Positions 35,495 through 46,572 of a stretch of DNA of 64,000 nucleotides are shown piece after piece. How positions within the stretch are numbered: position 1 is the stretch's first letter; the number at the start of each line of letters is the position of its first letter. Source of the stretch: Chrysogorgia sp. JL179-B06 (Eukaryota > Cnidaria > Anthozoa > Scleralcyonacea > Chrysogorgiidae); NCBI GenBank assembly GCA_035772405.1, contig JAYKKM010000048.1:3959501-4023500 (forward strand). Direction: 5' to 3'. Below the pieces are notes generated by a model. That model was not told where the DNA came from. It searched no databases and worked only from the letters and a program-made list of their open reading frames with translations. A program made the translations under genes and the position numbers.

Positions 35495-35958
35495 TTATCT
35501 CCGCTCTCCCCCACGATGCTTGTGAGACGACAAGGGATCACGGGATACATTATAACCACGCGGCCATTTCGAAATATTTGAAGGCGAACTTGTAGTTTCT
35601 TCGTGTTTGATCGTTATATTTTGATATTTAATTTGAATTCCTTGGCTGTATTTTGTGATGGTTTGCAAAAGGACTCGTTCCTTTCCTAGTCGTGGGCTGT
35701 AGACGAGGATTCCAATCATATTTGTCACATTCAGTTTAATCGTATATTTGTATATTATAATTTGAGTCGGAGTCAGCCACTAAGCTATCGAATAAGCTGC
35801 TTAATAATGCGCATTTATTTATTCCCTGTTTATATCCAATGGTTTGTTTTCATACTTATTGCAATCAAATGATTGGATGGTTATTTTAGAGGTTAATAAT
35901 TGCGTTGTGTTTGCCTGTATGTTCGGCCTGATAATTTGGTTTGATTATCACAGTTTAG

Positions 35959-38099
35959 ATAGCTGTGAAAGGAAGCAAGTCGAGTGAAGTGCAAACACTG
36001 CTCACTTTGTTGGAGGATTGTGAGACTGAAAAAGAGAAAGGTATCTGTCTGTGTTTAATGTTTTAGTATTTAGCAATATTGCAGTTTACTGGGGCATGTG
36101 TGTCGTAAAGGCTGGTTTTAAATAGTGACAGAAGCGACATAGTCAGAATCAGAAGCGTGATAAACTAACGTTTCGAGCGAAGGCCTTCGCTCGAAACGTT
36201 AGTTTATTATCGAATATATATCATACATTTAGGTCCTTCGCCCGAAACGTTAGTTTATTATCGGATATATATATCATACATTTACACGTTCTCCGATTTG
36301 GCAGTACACCAACCTTTTCTATTTCTATATATAATATAGATAGATATAGATAGATATAGATAGATATAATATAGATAGATAGATATAATATAGATGGATG
36401 GATGGATGGATGGATGGATGGATGGATGGATGGATGGATGGATGGATGGATGGATGGATAGATAGATAGATAGATAGGGGGTGGGCCAACCGCCAATAAG
36501 TAGAAAAATCTAATGTTATGCACTAGAAATATGGTACATTTTAAGCAGCCTTTTTGACTAATCTAAGTGTATTTTTTGCTTTTAGAAATGGAGAATCGTT
36601 GCATTTTTGCTGGGTTGCCGTATGCCCTTGGAGAGAAGACAGCAGATAAATTTACACCAGGGGAATGCTTTTGGGAAGTTGTGCCGGTAAGTTACTGTAA
36701 TACAAAACAGTATACTGTACACGAGTCTAGTAACTACGGGTGCACCGGATAGTACTTTTTACTATCCGGCCGGATACCGGATATGCCAGATAGTTTAAAA
36801 ATTATCCGGCCGGATACCGGATATTTTCTTATTCAAGACTCAGGTCTCCTTTTCAGGTTGTCTAAAAGTGTGCATCATATCTTGGACATGTAATAATAGG
36901 ATAGGAGCCAAAAGGGTTTCTTTCCAAGAAGCCCAATGATGCTCAAAATGTTAAGTGTTTGGCTTTTTGGTAATCAACATTCTTGTCCAACACACATACA
37001 GTAATAACATAATTCCATGAACACACACTCCAATGACTCCACTTTCCGTTTCCAGTCAATCATATAATTCAAATAAGATTAGATGCACAAACATGAAACG
37101 TCAAACAAGTTTAAATATTAAATTAGTATTGAGTTTTTTTTCCTAATGTCAAGAATGTGCAGTATGCAACTATGCATAATATATATGCATAATATAGTTT
37201 ACTAATCTATACTAAGTATCAATGGCTTCGATGCAAATGATGGTAACTATCATTGATCAAAGTTAGTGTAGTTTTTTTGTAACAGGGTGAGTCAGTTGAC
37301 ATATTTTGTCCATTTAAGAAGGTAGTTATTTTCTAGTTAATTATAACCAGAAATACTGGAACAGTCAACCAATTTATATAATAATGTTCTTTTGTTTGTT
37401 GTATTGATGTCCAACTGTTTTCTTTTCATAGCATTTTATTGATATTTTCGTTTTTAAGTTGAAAACACAATTAATACGCCTTGAAAAAATACCCAGGCCG
37501 GATACCAGTAATGGGATTATATCATTATCCGGCCGGATTTAATTATACAGTATTGACATAAGAATTATGTTGTTACTGTTAGATATACAGTACGTATAGA
37601 ACGAATATTTTGATTTTCTTGGTAAAATATGTGTAAAATCAAATATTAAACTCACATGGAATTTTGTTTCAAGTTTGACTATTATCAAATATCTTAGCTG
37701 TTAAAACACAGATAAAAACTAAATGTAGCCTCAAGTGGTTTCAAGATGCAGGAAAATGTGCATAATTGACTCATACTTTCATAAAATTAATGAGCATGAT
37801 ATGAGCAAATTTGCATAGCAAATTCTCATCAATTTTCTCATCATTTTCTTGTGTTATGCGAAAGACGCAAAATCATATTTTCCCATTCATACAAATCTCA
37901 TTATTGTATTTTACTTTTCTGTTATAGGACAATGCTGGTGTTGATCTGGACGCAAAAATCAAATCCTGCTCCACTCCAAAGCTGATTTCAACCGGACTGC
38001 AGGATTTTGCACTCCTTGGCTTTGATTCACTCCATGTTGATATCATCTTCGCCACAAGGAAAAGCTATGCCAATTGGGTTGGAAAATTTCCTGAGTAGC
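35959..38099 (+). CDS. Element X spliced ORF, unknown function (three exons seen)
   Basis: Exon a 35959-36040 (CAGTTTAG| acceptor, AAAG|GTATCT donor) reads IAVKGSKSSEVQTLLTLLED. Exon b from about 36584 (TTTTAG| acceptor) to 36686 (|GTAAGT donor) reads MENRCIFAGLPYALGEKTAD then FTPGECFWEVVP. Exon c 37928-38097 (GTTATAG| acceptor) reads DNAGVDLDAKIKSCSTPKLI and continues to a stop after WVGKFPE. Phases agree across both joins. The 5' part is not identified. No family is recognised and there is no DDE or RT signature. The ORF may be an element-encoded accessory gene or a captured host gene. Confidence 0.45.
36163..36275 (+). repeat. PLE-type terminal palindrome with hammerhead-like words
   Basis: The palindrome CTAACGTTTCGAGCGAAGGC and its exact complement are centred at about 36183. 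It is followed by a second, direct copy of CCTTCGCCCGAAACGTTAGT. GAAACGTTAG after a short stem resembles the 3' half of PLE hammerheads, but no CTGANGA core is present. Confidence 0.45.
36310..36478. repeat. Microsatellite (GATA)n and (GGAT)n
   Basis: GATAGATATA units grade into about 17 copies of GGAT (36392-36458) then GATA (36459-36475). The open frame here is poly(HPSI) from the repeat and not a gene. Confidence 0.95.
36740..37560. repeat. TATCCGGCCGGATA palindrome clusters
   Basis: GGGTGCACCGGATAGTAC at 36737, then ATCCGGCCGGATACCGGATA twice up to 36825, and again GGCCGGATACC and TATCCGGCCGGAT at 37495-37545. These look like the two ends of a non-autonomous hAT-like element sitting in the intron between exons b and c of the element X ORF. 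The middle is featureless AT-rich DNA. Confidence 0.45.
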
Positions 38100-39235
38100 A
38101 TGAGGAACATTTAAATTTGTTAAGTACATTTATTTAATGCATATTTTATAGTTAATACCATTACATATTGGGAATTTTGATGCACATTTTAGAATTTTTG
38201 CATGGGAACATTGCAGTTTGAGTCTTCCATGCATGCAGGGTAACGGACACCTGAACTTTTATATATTTTTAATATATAAATAAATATACAATTTTACTGC
38301 ATTTTTATATAATCAGTTAATGTTTGCCAAATAAAAGATTTAAAAAATTTTCCTTAATAATATACTGTATGATTTATATCAGATATTTCTTGTAATAATT
38401 TGTTAATTTAACCAATTAATAATTAATTAATTTAACCATTTAATAATTGGTTAAATTAGTTTAACCAATTTTAAATTGGTTGCTCAACCAATTCCGTTTG
38501 GTTGTCCCAGTTGCATCTATGTGACCAATTATTTTTGGTTGAAATAACCAATATAATTAGGTTAAAATAACCAAATCGTATTGGTTATATTAACCAAATT
38601 TCCTTAAGTTAAAACAACCAATATTGTTTGGTTAACATAACCAATAAGATTTGGTTATTCTAACCAATTTTTACCTGGTTGTTTCAACATAAACGATTTT
38701 GGTTGATTTAACCAAATTTTAATTGGTTCTCTCAGTTGCATCGAAAACAACCATTTTTTTTTGGTTGTTTTAACAGTTCATTTTTTACAGTGTACACTGT
38801 AAAAAAAGCCCGAGTAAAATTACTCAATTTTTGAGTAAACATGTCGCTCAACTCAGAATTATGAGTAAATTATACTCATGAATTGAGTAAATTGTTTTCT
38901 ACTCAAAATTTGAGTAAACAATTACTCAATTTTTGAGTAATTTGTGGGTTGAGTAATTTTACTCAACATGATGAGTAAACTTTACTCACATGTGAGTAAA
39001 ACTAGAATCGGGAGTACTCTAACTCATTATTTGGAGTAAATTCGAAATTTTACTCATACTTTGAGTAGGTACCTGTACATAAATCTACTCATTATAATAT
39101 GAGTAAGTTTAACTCACTAAACTGAGTACATTCTATGGTGAGCTTATTCGCTAAATGGAGTAAATTCTACTCATAAGAATATGAGTAACTCTTAAACTGA
39201 GCAAAATTACTATCATCAATTATACTCACTAAAAG

Positions 39236-40050
39236 GTCTGTTCACACGTTCTAATTTGGCAGATCCGATTCTCCTCATGTTCATGCATGTGATTTAGTGG
39301 AATCACTCACGATGACATTGGGTCACTTGCTCACAAATACTCAATTTGTGTCTCATTGGTGCTTTTGTGACTAGCCTTCTAAACTGTTTATGCATGCAAA
39401 CAGTTGTGCATGCTTGCTTGCATGCATGGACTGGAAATTCGCCTTTACTTACATATGCGCTGTTGCGCATTGCCCGTCACATAAAAACTAAACATACATA
39501 TCTATCTTATATCATGTATCTGAGTGAAGAGATGTATAGAGCGAAGAGTCGTATTGGCAGTTAATATGCTTTATTTCGCCGTCAATAACTACAGTGACCG
39601 CGATCGATCGTTGATCACTTCATTAGCAGATCAGTCAAATAAATGTTCTCTCAGTAACACACGATCGGAACATCTAATAGGCTACCTTATATGGTACGCG
39701 AAAATACTATTTTATAAGCTAACGTGAATATATATTTATATTTATTTTTATATTTCCTATATATTTATGTTTGACCATGCATTTATTTCAATCGGATCAA
39801 CTAAATGAGTTCTCGACCAATCAGACGACAATGACGGTGTGCTTAATTTAGCAACACGAATGCAGCACTGTCTTCGCAGAGGTCCGCCTGCGGCTCTACC
39901 AATCAGAATACAGGGAATTTTGAACCGACACAGCATTGAAGCTCCAATCGCTTCGACAGTCGCCACATGCAACTGAATCCTTCGGCATAGCTGTAACAGT
40001 CAACTTCGCGTTTGGATTTGAATAATATTCTTTCAACGCAACCAACACTC
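39236..40050. other. Interior of element Y, unassigned
   Basis: Includes a GCATGC-rich patch (39390-39427). Open frames are short and unrecognised. Confidence 0.35.
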
Positions 40051-40215
40051 GAAATGACAGAGGTAAAGTAATTATCACTACTAATTTAATATTATAACTA
40101 TGATTTACTGGGTAGTAATTGCGTCGGGTGTTCGTTAAGATACTTCGGGCCTCGTGTTCGAAGATGATGAGGTTTGATTTTAAGTCCTATTGTGTTGTCT
40201 CGGCCTCTTATTATA

Positions 40216-40387
40216 GTTTACAAGCGCAGCGTAAAAACGTGTTATTGTTGCACAAGCTGAATACAGACTTGATGAGAAGGTAGATAAACTGTTGATCTCT
40301 ATTCTGTGGAGTCTGCTTGCTACCTTCTCATCAAGTCTGTATTCAGCTTGTCCAACAATAACACGTTTTTACGCTGCGCTTGTAAAC
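40216..40387. repeat. Near-perfect 68-bp inverted repeat (hairpin)
   Basis: Left arm 40216-40283 and right arm 40320-40387, only one mismatch seen, with a 36-base loop. The arms contain AAGCGCAGCGTAAAAACGTG. Transcription would give a long double-stranded stem, possibly a siRNA source. There are no obvious transposon ends at the arm termini. Confidence 0.85.
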
Positions 40388-40484
40388 TAGTTATTATTAT
40401 CTAAATATAATACGTGACCATGTTCGTGTGCACATGTATGCAAATTGCGGTGCCTTTAGCAACGCTTTATATATTCCGTGTGTG

Positions 40485-40527
40485 AGTTCGTTCGTTCGCT
40501 CGTTCGTTCGCTCGTTCGTCGTTCGGA
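40485..40527. repeat. (GTTC)n microsatellite
   Basis: GTTCGTTCGCTCGTTCG units, about ten copies with C/T variation. Confidence 0.85.
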
Positions 40528-42265
40528 ATCAATAGCAAGCATCAACTTCATGTAGGCAGATTTTTAACGAACGCCACAGGGCACCGCGCTTTAGCACTGT
40601 GTCTGGTGAATAACAACAGAGCTTTCCAATTTACAAACTTGATCCATAATTTTTTATTTATCTCCATACTGTAATCAATAATACAGCACAGGTCTGTCTG
40701 TTTTTCCTTGAGGTGTTTGAATGTGCCACAAAGATCGAGTTTGCATTTGCAATTACATGTTTGAATATAATTCCTTTTTCTGAAATATTATATTTCATTA
40801 AAATGAATTATTGTATACAGCATGAGTTTTGAAGTGTAGTGAATAGAAATTTTATGTAGTGTGTTCGGCTACTATAGATTGTCTACCAAGATCTTCATCT
40901 GTTCTGTATCATAAAAAGGTTAATAACTATATTTACCTTGCAAAAATATTAACGTTGCTGTTAAAATTCAAAAATATTAACGTTGCTGTTATAACAGCAA
41001 TGTTATAGGGAAGTACGGATCCGAGGTTTGAAGTTAAGTTGTCAGACATGGGTAGTATATACCTTTAATATACCTTCGACTCGGCCATGTTTGATCTGCG
41101 CCCTTCGCAATTCAGCCACCGACTGCAACTAAGGACAGGACGATTAGCCCTGGTATATATTTTAAATTTCTTCTCAGTTATTTCTATACACTAATATGCT
41201 GAGATATTTTTTATTTGAATAATTTCAGGAAGATGCTAATATCCAAAAAGTGGTTGAAAATAGCACCAATTCGTCGTAACATGTTATTGTGAAAGGTTTA
41301 ATATATGAAGCCCCAGAGAAAATGGTTGCAGAAAAAAAAATTTGCAAAGTGGAAGGAGTTGTTGTTGAAGCTGCAGCAACATTCATGGCTGCTAATTACG
41401 TGTCCATGTTCCAGTACCCGCCATCTATCAACAACTTTGGTTTATTTCTCCAAAAGTGTGTTTTAAACATATTGGATGGGTTAAAACTTCCTTCCTCAAT
41501 AATTACATTCAAAAATAAATTAGAAGAACTTTTAACATGATGCATGCACTATAAATTATATAACTTGTTTGTTTTGTAAATTTAATTCCTGACAAATATA
41601 TAATTTTTATGAACTGCCACTAACTTTTGCTTGTATTTTGTCAATTTGTTAATTTTCGCTATCAACTGTATACTCAATTGTGAGTATTTAGGTATTTTAC
41701 TGAAAATGAGGAGTTACATATTAGGCACATTAGTGTTAACTCAAATTTTAACTCAAATTTTGAGTATAATTTACTCAAATATGAGTAAATCGATATTTTA
41801 CTCAAAATAAGGAGTTGCTGTGGGTGCATTTATCTTGAGTAACTAGAACTCAAATTTCGAGTAGAATTTACTCAAATATGAGTAAATTGATATTTTACTC
41901 AAAATAAGGAGTTGCTGTGGGTGCATTTATCTTGAGTAACTAGAACTCACATTTTGAGTAGAATTTACTCACGCATGAGTAAATGAATATTTTACTCAAA
42001 ATAAGGAGTTGCTGTGGGTGCATTTATCTTGAGTAACTAGAACTCAAATTTCGAGTAGAATTTACTCAAATATGAGTGAATTGATATTTTACTCAAAAAA
42101 AGGAGTTGCTGTGGGTGCATTTATCTTGAGTAACTAGAGCTCAAATTTTGAGTAGAATTTACTCAAGCATGAGTAAATGAATATTTTACTCAAAAAAAGG
42201 AGTCGCTGTGGGTGCACATTTTACTCAATATTTTGAGTTCATTCTACTCAACTTTTTTTACAGTG

Positions 42266-43320
42266 TATATTAGTTCACCAGTCGTTACTTGTCTTTTACG
42301 AATCGTGAATATGCTTACGAGTCGTACGACTCGTGAACATTTTGACCCTCTATACCTTACACCCAGTGCACAGACTATAAGTATATTACTGAGTTCACCA
42401 GTCGTTACTTGTCTTTTACGAATCGTGAATATGCTTACGAGTCGTACGACTCGTGAACATTTTGACCCTCTACCTTACACCCACAGACTATAAGTATATT
42501 AGTTCACCAGTCGTTACTTGTCTTTTACGAATTGTGAATATGCTCACGAGTCGTACGACTCGTGAACTTTTTGACCCTCTACCTTACACCACAGACTATA
42601 AGTATATTAGTTCACCAGTCGTTACTTGTCTTTTACGAATCGTGAATATGCTTACGAGTCGTACGACTCGTGAACTTTTTGACCCTCTACCTTAAACCCC
42701 ACACACTATATATTAAGTATATTAGTTCACCAGTTGTTACTTGTCTTTTACGAATCGTGAATATGCTTACGAGTCGTACGACTCGTGAACATTTTGACCC
42801 TCTATACCTTTACACCCAGTGCACAGACTATAAGTATATTAGTTCACCAGTCGTTACTTGTCTTTTACGAATTGTGAATACGCTTACGAGTCGTACGACT
42901 CGTGAACTTTTTGACCCTCTACCTTACACCACAGACTATAAGTATATTAGTTCACCAGTCGTTACTCGTCTTTTACGAATCGTGAATATGCTTACGAGTC
43001 GTACGACTCGTGAACTTTTTGACCCTCTACCTTAAACCCCACACACTATATAAGTATATTAGTTCACCAGTCGTTACTTGTCTTTCACGAATCGTGAATA
43101 TGCTTACGAGTCGTACGACTCGTGAACATTTTGACCCTCTATACCTTACACCCAGTGCACAGACTATAAGTATAATAGTTCACCAGTCGTTACTTGTCTT
43201 TTACGAATCGTGAATACGCTTACGAGTCGTACGACTCGTGAACTTTTTGACCCTCTACTTTACACCCACACACTATAAGTATATTAGTTCACCAGTCGTT
43301 ACTTGTCCCTTACGAATCGT
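42266..43320. repeat. 109-bp tandem repeat, right block (~10 units)
   Basis: Each unit has TTAGTTCACCAGTCGTTAC, TTTTACGAATCGTGAATA, the palindrome CGAGTCGTACGACTCG, TTTTGACCCTCTA and CACTATAAG. Alternate units carry a longer spacer (CCCAGTGCACAGACTATAAG), giving a partly higher-order arrangement. The repeated open frame (SSPVVTCLLRIVN) is a by-product of unit length being close to a multiple of three. Confidence 0.95.
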
Positions 43321-43406
43321 GAATACGCTTACAATTCGTGATACATACGGATCGTTAGCACACTTTCGCGAAAATAACGACCCAGTACATGCGACAGTAT
43401 TGGACA

Positions 43407-46138
43407 ACCATCAAAAAATTACATCATTAAGTTGAAATGAAAATATTATTTTACCTTGCTGCTTCAGAAAAACTTGGCTATGAATGTCTTTCGCTGCCTG
43501 TGCGTTTTAAATGGACGTCTAACCGAAACTACTCTTTATGCTATAGGAACACTTAATTCATAAATATTCATAAATATTTAAAACAGGTGGGTTGTGCGTC
43601 ATATAAGGTAAATAACGCAATGCTATAGACTTAAATACCGAACTGAAGTTTGAAATTAAGCTAGTCTACTTAATACATCAAACAATTATTCCTGTTTATT
43701 AAAATGGCCATTTTGTGATGATATAGCAACAAAAGTCAAACAGTTCCCTATACGTTATACGTGGTCTAGTATAGCAGTTTTAATATCTTTAATATTTTTT
43801 AAATATATTAAAATGTACATATTACAAGTCAAGTTGTTATTTTTTAATCAGATGATGAATTTCACTGAACTCCCGTGTGCGTGTTCATACTGTTGGTCGT
43901 AAACGTTTCTCTTTATAAATACTTAAACAAGGTGGCATTCGTTTGAAAAATCCATTAAGAAAAACATTAAGGTGGTAAATACGTAAAATGGTTAATGATT
44001 AACTAGCTGCTAACTGGTACAATACACGCTGCTATCAATTCATGTTTTATCATAATCTACACGAATGTAGCTTTCATTTAATACCATATATAGCCAATAA
44101 ATTGTGTATTGTACCCATAATTGTTTTTATACATATATGCCAAATGTTAGCCCATTTTGACATATTTTCCACATTAACAAAAACAGCCAAAAGAATAACA
44201 CATGCATAACACATGTAATAACACATGCACTATAGTATCTTACCATACTAAAAATAATTTTAGAAACCGTTTGTTAATTTATTTGGATCTCAACTTCAAG
44301 AACTTTGATGCCGAGTTTAATTTACTAACACTTAGCTAAGAATTTATAAATTGTTGCATTTGCATGAGATTCGTCACTTTTAGCTCTTGATGAATTATCA
44401 ATTAATTGCACGATCAGCAAGACTCTGCCAAAAACACATGGTTAAAATTGTCTTTAATGATCTGTCGAAATATTTTAAAAAAATACCTAGATAGAATACG
44501 TTATCCACTTCATATAAATCGCACACCATTCTTACAAAAAAAACATACTTACCGCCCTGACTCAAATAATTCGCCGCAAAAATTTAATATTGTTGTGCTG
44601 GCTTTGTGTTTTAAAAGGACGTCCAACCGAAACTACTCTATTTGCTCGGAACATTTTAATTGAAGTAGTTGATCATTCATAAATATTTAAAACAGGTGGT
44701 TTGTGCCTATCATCACATAATGTATAAGGCAACGTAAATAACCCAATGCTGTAGTAGACTTAAATACCGAACTGAACCTGACCAATTCAGGACTGTAATG
44801 CATGCAAGTCTAAATTAAAGAAAATTGAATAGATAGTAATTACATGCAGATAACAGCTCTTTGGTTTATTTTTCATATTTAAGATCAAGATCAAATAAAA
44901 TATTATTACAGTAATTTTTAGCTTCCACAAGTAAAATGACGACATGTTGTGCGGAAAGAATGTAAACGTAGTTATCCTGCACTGAAAACGTAATGGCGGT
45001 AATGCATGAAGATTTAAAACACTTCCTTTGCAAAGTCAAAAGTAAAATTCCCGTTATCAGCTATAACAACGATGTGAGATATAAAAATATCGAGAAATAC
45101 TGTATTAACATAATCTATTTCGAACAGACATGCTATTTGTTTGAAAAGTATATTTACCTTTAACAGACAATAGAATGACTTCTGTCGGTTGAATTAAGTT
45201 GCGCACATCAACATCAAATATGATGATAAAAATACAACTGCAATGCTGAAAATAAAATTACAAGTGGAATGGGTAAATGAAATGACTTTTTAGATTTAGA
45301 AATAGACCCTTTCATAATGGCGGACAGTCTAAATATTCCTTTAACAAAGCAAAGATTCTTTGGAATTATAGACACACGAACGAGGTCAGAAAGGCTAATT
45401 TAACTGAATATGAAATTATATTTAATTCGAGTGCCATTATGAAAGAGGTCTATGAGTTTTTAGATTTAGAAATGTGTTTTTAATATTTGATAGGTCAAAA
45501 CAAGTAAAGGTAACCGCAGCAGTTGTTACGTTATTAGATAACGCATCATTTCTGCTTAATGGCATCAAATAATTATTCCTGCTCATTAAGATGGCCATCT
45601 TGTGATGACAAAAGAACAAAAGTTAAAATAGTTACGAAATCCGCAAAAAGCAGCTGATTTTGTCCGTCAGTTCAGTTATCAACACGCGATCATGTATGAC
45701 AGTTTCAATCCCATAAAAGTATTATGGTTCCTTTATTAAAATGAACAGTTTGCAAATCAAATTTGGATATTTTTCAATCAGATGATTATTATTTGCTGGA
45801 CGTACATGTGGGTGTTAATACTGTAGGTCTGAAACGTTTCTACTTACTGTAGGTCTTAATCATATAAATACTTAATAAGGTGGTATTCGTTTGAAAAATC
45901 ATTTTTTTCACATCAGTAGGTTGATAACGTTTTCTATTTATTAAACACTTATTGACCGATCGGGAGGTCTTTACCGCAAAATTATCTTGCCTCCTGTCTT
46001 TTAGTACAAACATAGATAGATAGATTATTCAACAAAAGCTGGTTTCCACGAAGGGTGTGTACAACAATAAAGACAAATAAAACAGTATAAATAACAACAG
46101 TAAAGAATGGTTCAACTAGCTAACAATGTCAATATAAG
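43407..46138. repeat. Non-coding region with two diverged duplicate blocks
   Basis: 43470-43670 resembles 44590-44775 (landmarks ACCGAAACTACTC, ATAAATATTTAAAACAGGTGG, CTTAAATACCGAACTGAA). 43676-43960 resembles 45560-45905 (ATCAAA(C/T)AATTATTCCTG, GGTGG(C/T)ATTCGTTTGAAAAATC). This is an old tandem duplication of about 1.1-1.9 kb. No gene was recognised; the frame at 44406-44663 has no similarity I can name. Confidence 0.55.
45302..45454. mobile_element. ~150-bp MITE between 17-bp direct repeats
   Basis: TAGACCCTTTCATAATGGC at 45302 and its near-complement GCCATTATGAAAGAGGTCTA (to 45453) are terminal inverted repeats. The host word TTTTTAGATTTAGAAAT occurs on both sides (about 45288 and 45457). 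The end word also appears at 19282. Confidence 0.65.
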
Positions 46139-46572
46139 GTAATAATAATAATAATAATAATAATAAAGATTATATATCGTTATATTTATGTATTTTAAAT
46201 TTATTTACATAAACGTTATTTAATGACATGAGCAGCGATTTTGCGTTTAAAGTATAGCAGAGATTTGCTCTCCCTAATTTCTTTAGGCAAAGAGTTCCAT
46301 ATAAATGCCCCATCAAACTTGAAACTCTTTTTCATGCTATTTGTACGTGGTTGTGGCAAAAAAACGGCAGATGAGATGTCCTGAAGATTATAATTTGACA
46401 TCTCTTTCTTGTAAATAAAAATATTTGTGAGACTCTTTGGTCCCATATTATTTAAATTTTTAAACATTATCTTAGCTTTGGCTTTTCTTCTTTGAGCTTG
46501 AAGAGCAAGAAAGGAGCGAGTTCTGTGCAAAAAGACCAAGGACCAGATAATTATGCCGTAAAGACCGACCAA
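46139..46572 (-). pseudogene. LINE 3' end: RT C-terminal fragment with (ATT)n tail
   Basis: Reads KAKIMFKNLNNMGPKSLTNI, SSAVFLPQPRTNSMKKSFKF and DGAFIWNSLPKEIRESKSLL, a C-terminal motif block (F.G...WNSLP..IR...S...FK) found in CR1-, L2- or Rex-like elements. The AAT run at 46139-46167 is the 3' microsatellite tail. Heavily 5'-truncated. Confidence 0.8.

Larger units (their letters stand above)
34182..38797. mobile_element. Element X: DNA transposon with TA target and AACCAATT palindrome arrays
   Basis: Ends CACTGTAAAAAATGAACTGT (34182) and its complement (38797) extend to about 31 bases of terminal inverted repeat, flanked by TA on each side. Subterminal zones 34200-34690 and 38400-38765 are arrays of AACCAATT/AATTGGTT palindromes in many spacings. 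A further zone at 34800-35120 is rich in AAACTATAGTTTT palindromes. The interior has a spliced ORF (36 to 38.1 kb), a MITE and simple repeats. CACTG ends recall CACTA-related or ISL2EU-like superfamilies, but no transposase is visible, so the superfamily is open. Confidence 0.8.
40055..41540 (+). pseudogene. Element Y ORF, unknown family, probably broken
   Basis: A possible start exon at 40055 (ATGACAGAG|GTAAAG) could splice to TTTCAG|GAAGATGC at about 41229, reading MTEEDANIQKVVENSTNSS before a stop. An overlapping frame from about 41280 to 41540 reads VKGLIYEAPEKMVAEKKICK, VEGVVVEAAATFMAANYVSM and FQYPPSINNFGLFLQKCVLN, ending LEELLT. I recall similar C-termini ending in an FxxxYP...FLQ pattern in transposon-borne proteins of fish and corals, but cannot name the family. 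The stop between the frames suggests decay or a missing intron. Confidence 0.4.
38800..42265. mobile_element. Element Y: DNA transposon with TA target and TTTACTCA/TGAGTAAA arrays
   Basis: Starts CACTGTAAAAAAAG directly after the TA that ends element X, and finishes AACTTTTTTTACAGTG at 42265 followed by TA. Subterminal zones 38813-39235 and 41655-42250 consist of TTTACTCA/TGAGTAAA words in inverted pairs. The right zone has a tandem unit of about 107 bases (CAAAATAAGGAGTTGCTGTG and so on, four to five copies). The interior holds a hairpin and one ORF with a small upstream exon. The ends are shared with X but the array word is entirely different. Confidence 0.8.
30391..43406. mobile_element. 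Element W: large repeat with TGTCCAATACTGTCGCAT ends and nested elements X and Y
   Basis: TGTCCAATACTGTCGCAT at 30443-30460 is inverted exactly at 43389-43406. A partial extra copy (TGTCCAATACTGTCG) starts at 30391. Inside both ends lie sequences rich in the palindrome ACGAGTCGTACGACTCGT. On the right these form a 109-bp tandem array, split by the X+Y insertion into 33955-34181 and 42266-43320. Without X and Y the element would be about 4.9 kb. No target duplication and no transposase were identified, so the transposon interpretation is inference from architecture. Confidence 0.5.

Noticed and set aside
36221..36523. Protein with HPSI repeats
   Set aside because: Translation of (GGAT)n on the minus strand.
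42212..43435. Repeated protein with SSPVVTCLLRIVN units
   Set aside because: Produced by the 109-bp tandem repeat; the frame breaks repeatedly and the palindrome dominates the sequence.
44406..44663. 85-codon ORF as a gene
   Set aside because: The diverged duplicate block at 43.47 kb shows no conserved frame and no family was recognised.
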